A stretch of 54,808 bases of DNA from an uncultured Clostridia bacterium (GCA_934281515.1 CAKQXG010000002.1:1-54808), one strand, 5' to 3'. Shown: positions 41,405-53,800, counted from the first letter of the stretch. The notes: a model not told the origin generated them from the letters alone. Program-made: numbers and translations.

Positions 41405-44400
41405 TTAATCGTTTGTGCGACTCCACTCGCCCGTGGTGTATACGTAGACGTACACATAGCCGGAGTGAATGTTGTTGAAAACAATCGTAAGACCGTCGCT
41501 GACAAACACGGCGTATCTGCCGCTCATGTCGTCGTCGCTGACTGCTTCGGGAGTACTCATGGAAGAAGAGTACTTCCAACCGCCGCTGTTTTCGGCCATT
41601 CCGTTTTCCTTGTTCCAAGTGCCGAACGCCTTTTTAAGGTTGCCGACAATCTTTTGCCACTCGTCGTTGAGCAACACTTTGTTTTCGTCAAGGCCGCCGA
41701 TTTGCATGGTAATGCTGATGAAGTCAATGTAGCCGTCCTCGACCGCCGCGCTTTCGGTGTAGTTGTACCAAGGGCCGCTCATGTTGTCGTCAAATAAACC
41801 GAGGAAGAAACTCGGGGCGGGCATGTATTTAGCTTTTTCTTCGCCGAATACACGTTCGATTACTTGTTGCATGTTGGAGCCTGACAAAATCGGATCCTTG
41901 GATTGATCGTATTTGTCCGTTTCTTTGTCATAAACGCCGGGATACTCTTTGAGGACGCTTGTGTGCAGGTAGTAGAAGGGGAACAAGCTGCTGTTTGCAC
42001 CGCCGTGTTTGATTTCTGCCCAAGTTTCGGGTAGCACGCGACGTTGGTAGTTGGCAAACACCTTGGCGGAATTTACCTTTTTGTCGGTTGTGCCGATATC
42101 TTGGTAAACGGTTTCGATTGTACCGGCATATGCGCCGCCCGCAAACGAGTAGGGATAGCTTGTGCTGTAAATCCTTGCCTTGTTGTCGGCGTCCACCACG
42201 ACTCTGATATTGACAGTGTTTTGAGCGTCGGTGGCTGCGCTGTTACGGCTGCCGTCCAACGAAAGCTGTTGCACTACGTCAAAGGTAAGAGCATTGTCCC
42301 TCAGGCGGAACGTGTAGGTGTCCAAGCCTATGTCCTTGGGTACTTCGTAGCCGGCAAACTCGAAGATTTCGGCAGCGAAGTCAAATGTGGGCAACACCGT
42401 AGCGATGTCTTTCTTGACGACGCGCGTACCCTTGAAGCCGTCGATAGATGCGTCGTAAGCGAATTCCTCGTAGGTACCGTCGCTAAATCCGCGGTATCCG
42501 CTGTACTCGAAACGATACAGCTTGTCGTCCATAGCGTAACTGTACTTGCTGACCTTTTCGATGATGATATACGGGTCGGAGGTATTGGCAACTACGTATC
42601 CGACGGTACCCGTAGCAGTGCCGCCGTTGATACCTACGCTGTCTTTGTGATCGTAGAATGTCGAGGTGTGCGTTGCGCTGCCCGAAGTCGAACCGCCGCC
42701 GACAGAACCGCCTGCGTTGCTGCCGCTAAGCGTGTAATCGTCATCGTTGGAGGTAGGAGTGCGCGTTGCCTTGTCCGATGCGACGAAGGTGTAGTTTTTG
42801 GCGTTGTTGATGTCGGCAAGAGCTTCTTGCAAGTACTTGTAAGCCACCTTTTGTACAGGCTTGTTGGTTTCCAGAGTGTACAAAGCGGGATCGGGAACCT
42901 TGCTTGTGCCGATGTCGGAGAAGGTCAGGCAAATTTCTGTCCAGGACGTGCTGATAGGACTGCCGTCTTGTACGGGAGTGTTGTCCTCGGTACCCCAGTA
43001 CTTGTACACCTCGGTGATGGCGTAGACGCCGACTATGCCGTTGGCGTCGCACACAAGGTACAACGATTCCAAACGGTCATCGGTGGTTGCAAGCGGAGTG
43101 AGCGATTGGCAAATGAAAGTAAACAATTCCAACGCTTGCATGTTTGTCGTCGGTATCGAGTATTGGAAAGCCACCAAAGTGCCGTCGTTGGCGTCGGAAG
43201 AAACAAATCCCAACTCGTTGAGCTTTGTCGTGTCGTAGTTGGCGTTGTACTTGAACGTGTCTACGCTCATGTACTCACTTGTCAAATGATTCCACAAGTG
43301 TTGGTTTTCCCACAAAGCGGGTATACTTTGGTAGTCGGTTACAACTTTGCTTTTAAGTTGGTTGTTGATGTCGATGTACTCGCGCTCCATCACGGGACCC
43401 TCGACATAGTGAGAAAATTTCCCGTCCGACGTGTACATACCTACTTTTGCCGTCTTGGTTGTCGACTTGATGTAAGTGTCGCGAGTGACGATTTTGGCGG
43501 GGGAATTACTTGCGATGTTCCACTGACCGTACCATCTGTCGGGTTCCATGATGACTTGTATGTCGTAGTTGTTTGACGAGATACGCTTGTTTGCCGTTTC
43601 CTGCGTTTTGTCGACAAGACTGCCGGTAGCCGTAATGGACGGAACGGAGATAGATTGGAGCCATTCCTTTGTAAGGCTGATGCCTGTGGTGCCTGCGGCA
43701 ACGGGTTCGCCCGTGGAACGAGTTTGTTTGAGCGTAAGGGACAGAGTCTTTTTGATGTTTTCGTTGTCCTTGACCTTGACCGTGATCACGGCGTCCTGAT
43801 CGAACAAAATCTTTTGTTGGTTCTTTACCTTGATTTCAAATTTGCCGTCGCCTTTTTCGACGATTTCTACAAGGCTGCTGCCGCAAGATACGACAAGATC
43901 CTCTCCGCCTTCGGCCTTTGCCGTAAGCGTTGCCGTTTCGTCGTTGTGGATTTCCGTTTTGTCAAGCGACAATGTCATGTTGACAAGTCCCTTGACGGTA
44001 AACATTCTCGTGCCGTACATGACGGGCGAAGTCTTGTCGGTAAACTTGACGATTACGGACTTGTCCGTGTCGGGCATTTCGGCAAGAGAAAGTTTCTTGG
44101 TCGTCTTGCTGTACGTCAGGTAGTCGCACTTGTCGGAAAAACTTTCTCCGTCGTCAAGCGAAAAACTGATGTCGTAGTTGCCTTCGGGATTGAATGTGAT
44201 TGTGGCAGGTTTGCCCGTTGCAATGGTATAGTTGTCGGCCATAATCTTGACCATACCGGTTGCCTTGCTGGGAGCAATTGTCACTTCGATCGTCTTGAAC
44301 ACCGAGGGATTGTCCTTGGAAGATATCTTCAATTCGATTACTTTTTGTTCCTTCGGGTCGCCTATTACGGTAACTCTGGTGCCTTCCACCTTGACTAGAG

Positions 44401-44617
44401 CCTCGTACTTCTTGTCCACCGACAAGACAGGTTCGCTACCGTCGGACAGTACCATCGAAACGTTAAAACTTTCTCCGACGGAGAACGGTCCTTCGGGTAC
44501 CGCCGCAAGAATTTGCACGTTGTCGTTATTTTGACATGCTACAAGCGCAACGCTGACAAATACCAAAATTGCCAACAGCGCAATCGCAATGTTGCGTGAC
44601 TTGTGATTGTATTTCAT
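41405..44617 (-). CDS. 1070-residue lipoprotein with Ig-like N-terminal domains
   Basis: An exported lipoprotein (Cys28 in LVAC; AGGAGG close to the ATG). The first 300 residues look like three Ig/Big-type domains (for example VNMTLSLDKTEIHNDETATLTAKA). The remaining 750 residues are not recognised. They include a Gly/Ser-rich linker (GGSVGGGSTSGS, about 650-665) and an aromatic-rich C-terminus ending VFVSDGLTIVFNN...VYVYTTGEW. The C-terminal region resembles that of the 825-residue lipoprotein encoded just upstream (VFVSDEGLDLTIYAWN), so the two are probably paralogues. It is separated from that gene by 157 bases that hold small GC hairpins but no clear promoter. Binding of a peptide or glycan at the surface is inferred only from architecture. 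Confidence 0.88.
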   Translation of the reverse strand: MKYNHKSRNIAIALLAILVFVSVALVACQNNDNVQILAAVPEGPFSVGESFNVSMVLSDGSEPVLSVDKKYEALVKVEGTRVTVIGDPKEQKVIELKISSKDNPSVFKTIEVTIAPSKATGMVKIMADNYTIATGKPATITFNPEGNYDISFSLDDGESFSDKCDYLTYSKTTKKLSLAEMPDTDKSVIVKFTDKTSPVMYGTRMFTVKGLVNMTLSLDKTEIHNDETATLTAKAEGGEDLVVSCGSSLVEIVEKGDGKFEIKVKNQQKILFDQDAVITVKVKDNENIKKTLSLTLKQTRSTGEPVAAGTTGISLTKEWLQSISVPSITATGSLVDKTQETANKRISSNNYDIQVIMEPDRWYGQWNIASNSPAKIVTRDTYIKSTTKTAKVGMYTSDGKFSHYVEGPVMEREYIDINNQLKSKVVTDYQSIPALWENQHLWNHLTSEYMSVDTFKYNANYDTTKLNELGFVSSDANDGTLVAFQYSIPTTNMQALELFTFICQSLTPLATTDDRLESLYLVCDANGIVGVYAITEVYKYWGTEDNTPVQDGSPISTSWTEICLTFSDIGTSKVPDPALYTLETNKPVQKVAYKYLQEALADINNAKNYTFVASDKATRTPTSNDDDYTLSGSNAGGSVGGGSTSGSATHTSTFYDHKDSVGINGGTATGTVGYVVANTSDPYIIIEKVSKYSYAMDDKLYRFEYSGYRGFSDGTYEEFAYDASIDGFKGTRVVKKDIATVLPTFDFAAEIFEFAGYEVPKDIGLDTYTFRLRDNALTFDVVQQLSLDGSRNSAATDAQNTVNIRVVVDADNKARIYSTSYPYSFAGGAYAGTIETVYQDIGTTDKKVNSAKVFANYQRRVLPETWAEIKHGGANSSLFPFYYLHTSVLKEYPGVYDKETDKYDQSKDPILSGSNMQQVIERVFGEEKAKYMPAPSFFLGLFDDNMSGPWYNYTESAAVEDGYIDFISITMQIGGLDENKVLLNDEWQKIVGNLKKAFGTWNKENGMAENSGGWKYSSSMSTPEAVSDDDMSGRYAVFVSDGLTIVFNNIHSGYVYVYVYTTGEWSRTND

Positions 44618-44774
44618 ACATGCCTCCTTATTTACCGCGAGTTCGGCGCATAGTGCGATGAGTACGCGCCGCCTCGTTGTAATTGTGTGATGTCGGGTTG
44701 TGCGCCCCGACGCGCGCTACAGCTACGGCTTACGGTGTTTGTGCCGAATTTGCCGCCACGTTGTCGTTTTTTGT

Positions 44775-47252
44775 TTACAAAGCACCCAATTGTCCATTGT
44801 CTGTGATGCTCTTGTTCCATGCATAGATGGTCAAATCCAAGCCTTCGTCGCTGACAAACACTATCACGTTGCCGTTGACGTATTCTCCGTAGGAGTTTTG
44901 CGTAAATCCGTTGTCGGTAAGCAATTTTTTGATCTTTACCATCGAGCTGTCGATTGTGTAGTTGATGTCCAACGGAACGTCGTAGTAAATGCAGACGCAG
45001 GGCATCGTGTATTTTTCGCCGCCGCGCGCACGAAGCGTTTCGTAGGCGAAACCGAATGTGTCGGCAAGGCAATCCGTTGCTCCGAAGAAGGGTATCGGGT
45101 TGTCGATGCCCGCAAACAAACGCTTTGCAAAGTAATTTGCCGCGCGCACAGGTACGTCGTGTCCGTTTTCGTCGTCGTCGCTTTTCTTTATCAAAACGTT
45201 GACGGTCGACCAATCGGTAGGCACGCTGCGAACTTCCAATGCGCCTATACGTGCCGCCTGCGCCTCGGGCACCGTCGTTGCGGAGGTCAACTCCTCGCCT
45301 TGCGACACGAAGTTGCCGTAGTTGATTTCCACCGTGCCGTACATATTACCCAGGTAGTAGAAAAACTCCGCGCGGGTAATGTAGTACTTGCCGTTGATCT
45401 TTTCCACGTCGACGCTTGTCGGATCGTACATTCCGCTGAAAATACCGTCGCTGGCAAACATGCCGTACAACGCAACGTCATTGCCTATGCCGTAGTACAT
45501 TGTCGTGGCTACGTTGCACATGTCGGCTACGACAAAGTAGCGATTGTAGGAAACGTCGTGCTTGTCGGCGTCGTACTTCGTTTGTTCGACGACTTTGTCA
45601 AACAACTGTTCGGAGAAATCAAACGTCGGCTTGGCATTGTCGAAACTGCCGTCGTATGCGCGATCGGGACGCAAGGTGCGAGTCTTTTCGTCCAAGCTGT
45701 CAAACTTGTCGGGGTCGACATAGTAGATACTGTCGGCGGCGTAGTGGTAGGAGTTGTAACTGTCGTCCGTAATCTTGCGGAATCCGTACACGTTTTCTTC
45801 GTCGAACTTGTACGTTTTGTTACCTTCGGAGTCTTTGCCCGGAGTGTAGTCGCGGAAGAAACAATCGGTAGGATTGACTATTTCGTAAAAGCCCGTCTGG
45901 CGGTTGCCTCCGGATCCGCTTAGGTAAATCGTTTGCATAAAGTCAAGCGTGTACGCTTTGAGCGACTTCATGTTGGCAATGGCTTCCCGCAAATTTGTCT
46001 GCAATTCCGCCGAAAGGGGCGACTCGTACTTTTGTATGGCCTTGACTTCGACCGAGCTGTCGGTGTTGGCTGCGGCAATCAACCTTTGTTCCGCCCAATA
46101 AATATTGGACAAGCTGTGGTCCACACCGCTCTCGACACACACGCCCAACACGCCGTCTTCGTCCACAAGCAACGAAAACGAATTTTCGTCGTCCACGACA
46201 AAGTTGTACGGGTCGGCTGCCGCCACGATCTTTTTGGTCAATTCGTAGTAGTCGGAAGCGACATACGTCCAACGCCAAGTATCGTTGTCAAATCGGAAGT
46301 CGGACAGCGACAATCCTTGCAAGCTGTTGTACAAACCGGCTTGTTCCCAAGTGATTTCACGGTCATTTTCCGTCATGCGAATTTGTTGCACGTTGTTGGC
46401 AAAGTCCACCGAATCCTGACAAGCGTAGCCTTCGCTGTCCTTGGAGAAGAATATCTCTTTTGTAATGCCTGCCGAACTGTTGGTGTACTCGGCGTACCAA
46501 TGTTCGCCGTCCATGGCAGTGTGCAGCGGTAAGGTGTTTGTGCCTTTGTGTTCGTTAGAGCCGTACGAGTAGTAGTCTATCGTCAAAAAGCCCTCGAACG
46601 CCACTTTTGCATTGTTGGCAAAGTCGTCCAACATTTGTTGAGTAAGTACGGTTTTTGCCAATACGGTAAGTGTTTTTTCGGCATATTTGGTGGTATCTTC
46701 CACACTTGTCGCACGGATAAGAACCACCTTGTCACCCTTGACGTCGGCATTTGCAGTAACGTTGCCTTCGTCGTCGACGGTGACGTATTCGCCGCCTTCG
46801 ACAACCTTCCAGGTAACACCCTGTCCGGAGCCGTTGACCCGTGCGCTAAGTTGTACGGAGTAGCCGGCACGTACTTCGGTAGTACCGCTGATGGCTACGC
46901 TCAACTTGGTGTCGTCGGGAGTAATGCTTTTGCCCGTAAAGGTAACAATGTCTGAAGGAGAACTTTCCTTGTAACCTTCGGCAACGGCAATTACGGCAAT
47001 GGTTGTCGTCTTGTCCGTTGAAGGCAATTGGTAACTTGTTTCGGTAAGCGTGGATTGTTGACGTTGTCCGTCGACAATCAGCACATAGCCTGTGGCGTGT
47101 TCCACTGCCGACCATACGACAAGTCCGTTTTCGTCAACCGCTACGTTTTGCGGAGTTGCAAGAGTTTGCGGAGTGTTGTCCTGGCACGCGGCGAATATTA
47201 CACCGGGCAACAGCAGAACAACCGCAAGAAGCAAAGAAATAAATTTTTTCAT
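44775..47252 (-). CDS. 825-residue lipoprotein with FN3-like and Big2-like domains
   Basis: An exported lipoprotein (Cys23 in FAAC; GGAGGG site). Residues about 33-110 form a fibronectin-III-like domain (TPQNVAVDENGLVVWSAVEHATGYVLIVDG), followed by a Big2-like domain (about 115-200; VSARVNGSGQGVTWKVVEGG pattern). The rest is unrecognised and aromatic-rich, with PTFDFSEQLFDKVV and a C-terminus VFVSDEGLDLTIYAWN shared in pattern with the 1070-residue neighbour. Its start is 15 bases after the stop of the small lipoprotein gene, so the two and the subtilase form one transcript. No catalytic motif is seen. It may bind a product or substrate of the subtilase. Confidence 0.88.
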   Translation of the reverse strand: MKKFISLLLAVVLLLPGVIFAACQDNTPQTLATPQNVAVDENGLVVWSAVEHATGYVLIVDGQRQQSTLTETSYQLPSTDKTTTIAVIAVAEGYKESSPSDIVTFTGKSITPDDTKLSVAISGTTEVRAGYSVQLSARVNGSGQGVTWKVVEGGEYVTVDDEGNVTANADVKGDKVVLIRATSVEDTTKYAEKTLTVLAKTVLTQQMLDDFANNAKVAFEGFLTIDYYSYGSNEHKGTNTLPLHTAMDGEHWYAEYTNSSAGITKEIFFSKDSEGYACQDSVDFANNVQQIRMTENDREITWEQAGLYNSLQGLSLSDFRFDNDTWRWTYVASDYYELTKKIVAAADPYNFVVDDENSFSLLVDEDGVLGVCVESGVDHSLSNIYWAEQRLIAAANTDSSVEVKAIQKYESPLSAELQTNLREAIANMKSLKAYTLDFMQTIYLSGSGGNRQTGFYEIVNPTDCFFRDYTPGKDSEGNKTYKFDEENVYGFRKITDDSYNSYHYAADSIYYVDPDKFDSLDEKTRTLRPDRAYDGSFDNAKPTFDFSEQLFDKVVEQTKYDADKHDVSYNRYFVVADMCNVATTMYYGIGNDVALYGMFASDGIFSGMYDPTSVDVEKINGKYYITRAEFFYYLGNMYGTVEINYGNFVSQGEELTSATTVPEAQAARIGALEVRSVPTDWSTVNVLIKKSDDDENGHDVPVRAANYFAKRLFAGIDNPIPFFGATDCLADTFGFAYETLRARGGEKYTMPCVCIYYDVPLDINYTIDSSMVKIKKLLTDNGFTQNSYGEYVNGNVIVFVSDEGLDLTIYAWNKSITDNGQLGAL

Positions 47253-47267
47253 GTTTCGGCGCCCTCC

Positions 47268-47819
47268 TTAATATTCGAAGGTGTAGACGTAAGTTACGTC
47301 CTTGCCGTCGGCTGTCTGAAAATTGCAGGCGATTGTCTGAGCCTTGTCTTTGTCGAATACACATGTAAGCGTTGCGCTTCCGACGGGTGCGCCTTGCGAC
47401 AGTTTAAGCACTTCCGCAAGTTTGTCGGCATTGACAAGGCAGGTAAACTTGCCGTCTTTGTAGGAGTAGCCTACGATGTTTTCTTCCGTAACGGCTACCG
47501 GAACGACGATTGTCGCCACCTTGCGCGAGGAAGTAGTTTCCTCAAACGCAAAGTTGCGGCTGAACTCACCTTCGGTAACGGTAGCGTCAAAACCATCGTC
47601 GGCTTTGGCGTATTCCGCTTTGTAACTATACACGGTTGTCGTTTTGTCGGCAGAGACATCGTTTATCGTCAACTCCGCCGTGTAGCGTCTGACGTCCTTG
47701 ATCGATTGTTCAATCGCCTTCATACGACCTTCGACGGAGTTGTCCGTGGCGCAAGCGCACAAACATGCCGCCGCAAGTGCCACGCACAACATAGTAAGCA
47801 AAATCTTTTGTATCTTCAT
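47268..47819 (-). CDS. Small lipoprotein of unknown function
   Basis: A 183-residue exported protein from the ATG at 47819; AGGGGG lies inside the last codons of the subtilase gene and only one base separates the subtilase stop from this start. The signal peptide is Cys-rich (LCAC, Cys23). The mature part is beta-rich (VRRYTAELTINDV, YSYKAEYAKADDG, LTCVFDKDKAQTIACNFQTADGKDVTYVYTFEY), with the shape of small lipoproteins that carry LolA/LppX-like half-barrels, though I cannot confirm that. The tight coupling suggests it acts with the subtilase, for example as a chaperone, inhibitor or accessory subunit. Confidence 0.88.
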   Translation of the reverse strand: MKIQKILLTMLCVALAAACLCACATDNSVEGRMKAIEQSIKDVRRYTAELTINDVSADKTTTVYSYKAEYAKADDGFDATVTEGEFSRNFAFEETTSSRKVATIVVPVAVTEENIVGYSYKDGKFTCLVNADKLAEVLKLSQGAPVGSATLTCVFDKDKAQTIACNFQTADGKDVTYVYTFEY

Positions 47820-47820
47820 A

Positions 47821-50800
47821 TTACATAACCCCCTTTTTCTTTGTGAGGGCAACTACTGCCGCCGCAAGGGCTATCGGCAATATGCCTGCCGTCGCGGCTG
47901 CGTTTGTACGGGTTTCTTCACCCAAAGACGGTTTGAGCGTTTCGGCATAGTCGGCAACGGTAGCGATGTACTTGTTGTACTCGGCAACCAGGGAGTCGTA
48001 CTTGTCTGTAGTCAACGCAGCCACCTGTTCGGAGGTAAGCCGTTTGATACTCTTGTTTACTTCGGCAAGTTGTTCCACGGAGTTTATGTCAAACTCTACC
48101 GGCAGTGCGTCGATTTGCTTCTGCACGTCCTTGACGACCTGCTCCGCCTTGGCAAAACGAAGTGCCGTTACACGCTGCTTTGCTTCAAACAAAATCTCTT
48201 CGTAGCGCGCCCATTCGGCGTCGGTAACGCCAAACTGCACGGGTTGTTGCGTAATCGACTTGTAGTTGACAAGCGCGCTGTCGATAAGATCGCCGTCACC
48301 GAGAGTAATTACGTCGATTGCCGATATTTCCGCCACTTCGTCGATAAAGTCGCGCAACGCCTTTTGCGTTGTTTCCTCGCCGCGTGCGCCGATTTCGCCG
48401 AAGTAGGCAAGGTACACAAGCGAATCGTACCCGAAGATATCCTCGTTAGAGGGTACAATCATCTGCAAAGGCTTGTTTTTGCCGACAAGGTCGACAAAGT
48501 TGTAGTAGTACAGATAGAACCCGAACATGTTGTACATCTTTTGCAACACATCGTAGCCGGGGTCGGTTTCTTCAAGCTTGGTTTTGTAGTTGTAGCCGTC
48601 GTCGAGAGAAGGCGCTTCGATGCTGCGGAATACCACCGTTTCCAGCGAGGTGTATCCGTAGAAAGCGTACTCGCCGATGTTGCGCATGGTACTAGGAAGA
48701 TCGATTGTCTTGATGTGGGTATTTTGGTTGCCGGCATATGCGTCTACGCGACGAGTGCCTTCGGCAACCACCAACTTCTCCGCGTCCAACGCCGCAGGAA
48801 CGCTTGTCAACTGCCACGAGCCGTTGGTAAGCTTGGTGTACAGCACACCTTTGTCCAACTTGGCGTAGTCGTTGATTTGTCCGTCGGAAACAAGTTTGTC
48901 ACCTTGGTAGAAACTGATTGCCGCAAGACGGTTGCAACCGAGCAATACGAAGGATTCCATCTTGGCAAGTTTGTTGCCGATGACGAACCCGGACAGGTTT
49001 GCGTTTTCGCGGAATGCCTCTTCGCCGATTGTGACAACGCTGTTACCGACAAAATACCTGAGGTTGGTAAACGCAAACGACGACGCGCCGATTGTTTGCA
49101 GATTGTCGGCGATGATACCGCCGTTCATACTGAGGTCAGCTTGATAGAATGCGCCTTCGCCCGTCTTGACCAGGTTCGCCAGATCCACGGTTTTGAGCGA
49201 CGTGCACGCACGGAAACCTTCCGCGCCGATTTCCTTGACATTGCCAAGGTTGATTGTAGCTAGTTTTGTGCAACCTTTAAACGCGTTGTCGCCGATTTTG
49301 GTAAGGCTGTCGGGCAATTCCACCGTTGCAAGATTTTTGCACAATCCGAATGTGTTGTCTTCGATTTTGCTTACGCCTTCGGGAATCGTAACGGATACAA
49401 GTTCGGTACAGGAGATAAACGCCGCCTGACCGATAGACTGTACCGTAGAGGGCAAATCCATCGTACTTACCGCCACGCCACCCACATTGTTGCCGCCGAA
49501 TGCGCCGTCGCCGATAATACGTACCTTAGTCATAATGATACGACTTAGCGACGTGCAGTCGGAAAAAGCATATCTGCCGATTGTTTCCGCCTCGGACAAG
49601 TCAACCCCTTTCAATTTGTTGCAACCGAGGAATGCCAATTCGGCGATACTCTTCAATCCGCCGAGATTGATGTCTTCGAGCGACGTGTCGTAGGCAAACG
49701 CCGCAGTACCGAACGTTACGCTGCCGTCTTCGGGCAACACAACCTTGGTAAGACCCAACATGCGTTGGAACGCGCCCAACCCGTAGGAAGAATTGTCGCC
49801 GAGCGTCAGGCCGGTTACGCCGTTTACACGGAAGAACACGCCTTCGCCGTACTCTGCGTTGTCGGCAGTAACAAGACTGCCCTTGATTGCCGTATTGGAA
49901 AATGCGTAGTCGCCGACTTTGACAACTTTGTCCAGATTTACTACGTCCGTCAACCGAGATTCTCCCTCGGCAATTGCTTCGTCGTCGTAAGTGTCGCTTT
50001 CCAACTGGTAAGTAAACGCATAGTTGCCTACCGTCGTGCCGGTTTGGTCGGCAAACGTCACCTTGGTAAGGGCGGGACAATTGTAAAATGCGTAATCGCC
50101 TATTGCAACTGCGCCCTCAAACGTTACCGATGTTATCGCCGTGCCTGCGTAAGCCGACGGAGCAATCTTTTTGACGCTTGACGGTACCACTACGTCGCCG
50201 CTTGCATTGTTGAGCGCAAACACAAACGTTTCGCCGTCCTTGGTGACAAGATTACCATTGCTGTCGGTTTTGTACAGATTGCTGGCTGTTGCGTCGATTT
50301 CCGCCAGGTTAGTCTTGCGGAACAAAGGTCCGTACACCTGGTCGAACTCGGCGTTGCCCTTCAGTACAAGTCTGGTAAGACCGCTACGGAAGAAGCACAG
50401 GCTACCAAAGCTTACTTTACCTTCGGGCATTGTAAACGTAGTGAGAGACGGCGTTTTGTAGAATGCTTGCGTGCCGATGGCTTCGCATGTACCTTCAAAC
50501 GTCACTTCGGCAAGCTTTGCGCACTCGCTGAAAGCATTGTTGCCTACGCCGAGGCTGTCCGCGTGCAACGTTACAGACACAAGATCGTCACAGCCGCTGA
50601 AACAACCGTAAGGTATGATGTCGCGGTTGTAGATGTCTACTTCGACAAGTCCCGAATTGTGGAACATACCTGCAGACAACTTGGTGTTGCCGTGAGTATC
50701 GAACTGTACCGATGCAAGGGACAAACATTCCTTAAAGGCTTCCGCACCGGTGTTGCGCAACGACACAAGGTTGATTTCGCTCAGCGTCGTGCACTTGGCA

Positions 50801-53800
50801 AACGCTCTTACGCCGATTGCGTACACATGTGACAAGTCAACGTTGTCGAGCGTAATGCAGTTGTAGAAAGCTTCTCTTCCGATTGTTTCTACATCGGTGC
50901 CGGCAAATGTTTGCGGCGTTTCGCCACTTGTAAAGACAAACTTGGCAGGGATGCGCGGAGTTTCGTCCGTTGCCGGTACTTCGGGCGTCATCTCGTATTT
51001 GTCTTTCATTTCGATCTTCTTGTCGTCGGTGCTTTCAGTCAGCTTGAGGTTGTCCAGCAATACGACTCTTTCTAGTTGTTTACAACCGTAAAACGCGTAT
51101 TCACGCACGTACTTGACCTTTTTGGGAATTGCCACTTCGCGCAAATCCGAGCAGTTGGCAAATGCATATTTTTGTATTTCCGTTACGCCTTCGGGCACGA
51201 CTACCGACGTTACCGACGTATTGGCGGCAGGAATCTTGTTGGCGTCGTAATCGTCGTCGGGCAACTCGATTGTGTTGTCCGTCGTGTACAAACAGAACGC
51301 GTATGCGCCTATGTACAGAATACCTTCGTCGTCGGGTATGACTACGTGTCCGCCAAGTCCCTTGTAAGCGACCAACGTGCGGTTTTCGATGACAAATTCG
51401 CTCTTGACGTTGATTGTTACGGTGGTTTCGACGGGGGTCCCGGCAATGTGCAACGTTATTTGCGCCGAGCCTTCTTTAAGCGCGGTTATGCGCCCTGCCT
51501 TGCCGTCCTCGGTTTTGGCAACCGTTGCTACGGATTTTTTGTCGGTCAGCCATTCCAACTTGTCGGCGTATTCGTCCTCGGTGTACCACGGGTCACAGCG
51601 ATAGCTGAGGTCGATTGTCTCGCCGGGGTACATGGATATGACGCCGTTCAGCGATTGCATGTACTTGCGATCGCCGGTCGCGCCGATTTCGCTTGTTTGC
51701 GCCGCACGCGAGTAGGCAAATACCGTGTCAAAGTAGGTAAATCGTAACGATTTCAACGAATCGTCGGACAAATCGTCGCCGCTGCCGTTGTTTTTGTTAC
51801 TGTCGTTCCGTGCCTTGACGTTGACAATCAGTACCGCCGAAGCGCCGTAAACTCGCTCGGTGACGGTTACCGTCGCCTTACCTGCAGAAACGCCCTTGAC
51901 AACGCCGTCTTCGACGCGAAGTACGTTTTCGTTGGAGGACTTCCATGTGAGTTTTTGGAGATAGGTGCGGTCAAGCTCCGTCTCGCCCTCGTTGGTACGC
52001 ATGTCCGTCGTGCACAGGTAACGTGTTACGTCAAGGATTTCGTCCTCGTACATGGACAGGAACAACTTGTCCGTGCCGTCCGACATACCGTTGCTTGTAA
52101 ACTTGAACTCGCCGTCGGTACCGGGCAACTGCACAAGGAAAATGTTGGTGTTGAGCGCGTAGTCGTCAACGATAAATGCAAGCGCGTTATTGACGATCTT
52201 GTCGGAGAACAGGTCGTCCAAGTAGTCGGTGATTTCCACACGCACCACTGTGTCGCTGTTGCGCTCGCCGTAGATAGGGATCGGGTTGTCGGTAAGGTAG
52301 GTGTAACTGCTTGCCGAAGTGAAGATGACCGGAGCAACGCTCATTGCGTAGTGGTTGTCGTAGATGGTCAGGTTGACGTAGTAGCGATCCTTGTTGAGCG
52401 ACTTGTCGTACACTTTTTCAAAGCTTGCGTCCTTGATGACGGGAGCCTGATCGTCCATGTAGAAGTCGAATTGGAAGCTGTTGCGCACGTTGGTGGTCAA
52501 TCCGTCGGACTCGTAGTCCAGCAAGCCTTGCATCTTAAAAGTATACTGACGGTTGTTGAGCAATCCTGCGCGTAGCGATTTGACCTTGATAAACTCGTAA
52601 TACGGCACAGGTGAGCCGCCGTTACTGAACGCTTTATTGGCGTTGTAGTAGGTTTCGTTCCAGATCGTGTCGCCCGTAGTCTTGTCCGTAATAGAGAAGC
52701 GCATTTCCTTGGCGTTACGCAACAAACCTGCGTACACCGCCGAAATACCGTCTATTGCGCCCAGAATGTTGGACACCGCGATGTGCTCTTCGGTTGCAGG
52801 AATGGCGTCGTAGGTGCTTTCGTCAATGTCGTACAAGTACGTGCCAAGGGGAATCATGTAGTTGTAGTAGTAACTGCCGTAAGGGGTTGTAGCCCAGTAG
52901 TCGGCTTTGATTTTGTCATCGTCGTCCAAGCCCTTGTTGTGTGCCGTGGACTCTACTTCGTAGTAAGTTTTGTCAAACATGGGCGGTTCCGACCAGTCGC
53001 CGTAGTAGGCAAGGAAAGGAACGTTAAGTGGGACAACTTCGTCGCCTGCCGTCAACTTGACAAAGCCTTCGACATACATACCGTACTTAAACAGACCGTC
53101 GATGTAGTTTTTGTCGCCGTCGGTCAAGGTGTACACCGCCTTGACGGTGACAGTGCGGCCTGCGTCGACCGTGATCTGGTTACCGCTGACCGAGCCGTTG
53201 CCGGAAACAAAGGAAATCTTCGCCGTACCATCCAGTACTTTACCCGTTTCGGCTACGTGCTTGGTGTCGTACTCGCTGACGCTTTCGCTCATGCCGACGA
53301 TGTCGAAGTTGTAGGTAAGCGCGGTTGTACCGACGTTGACTACGTTAAACTCCATTTCGTATATGCCTGTACGCGTCGGGTCGTCGCCGAGTTCGAGCTT
53401 GGTTTTCGTCTTGATTTGCCTGGTTGTTACGCCGTCCTTGGTCACTTCTTCGTCTACCGTGATGTAGGCGTTTGTGTTGACGACGTTGCGCGCGCTTGCA
53501 AGACCTGCGCCCTGTTTACGCGGAGAGTAAGGCACGCCTTCTTCGTTAAGCGCGATGGTTGCCGTACTCATCAGCATCTGATTGACAACGTTGTTGACGG
53601 CAACGGGGTCGGGAGTGCCGTTTGTGACAGTGATACCGAACTTGGTTGCGTTTTCCTTGACGTAGTCACGGATAAGCACAATCACGCCGCACAGGTTGGG
53701 GGTTGCCATTGACGTACCGCTCAGACGGTCATAGCCGTTGTTGGGAATAGAGGAGTAAATCTCGCCGCCGTGAGCGGTGATTTCCGGCTTCAATCTGAGG

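Noticed and set aside
47821..47950. LPXTG sortase anchor at the C-terminus of the subtilase
   Set aside because: A hydrophobic helix and KKK tail are present, but no LPXTG-like motif precedes them; a plain membrane anchor or non-canonical signal is more likely.
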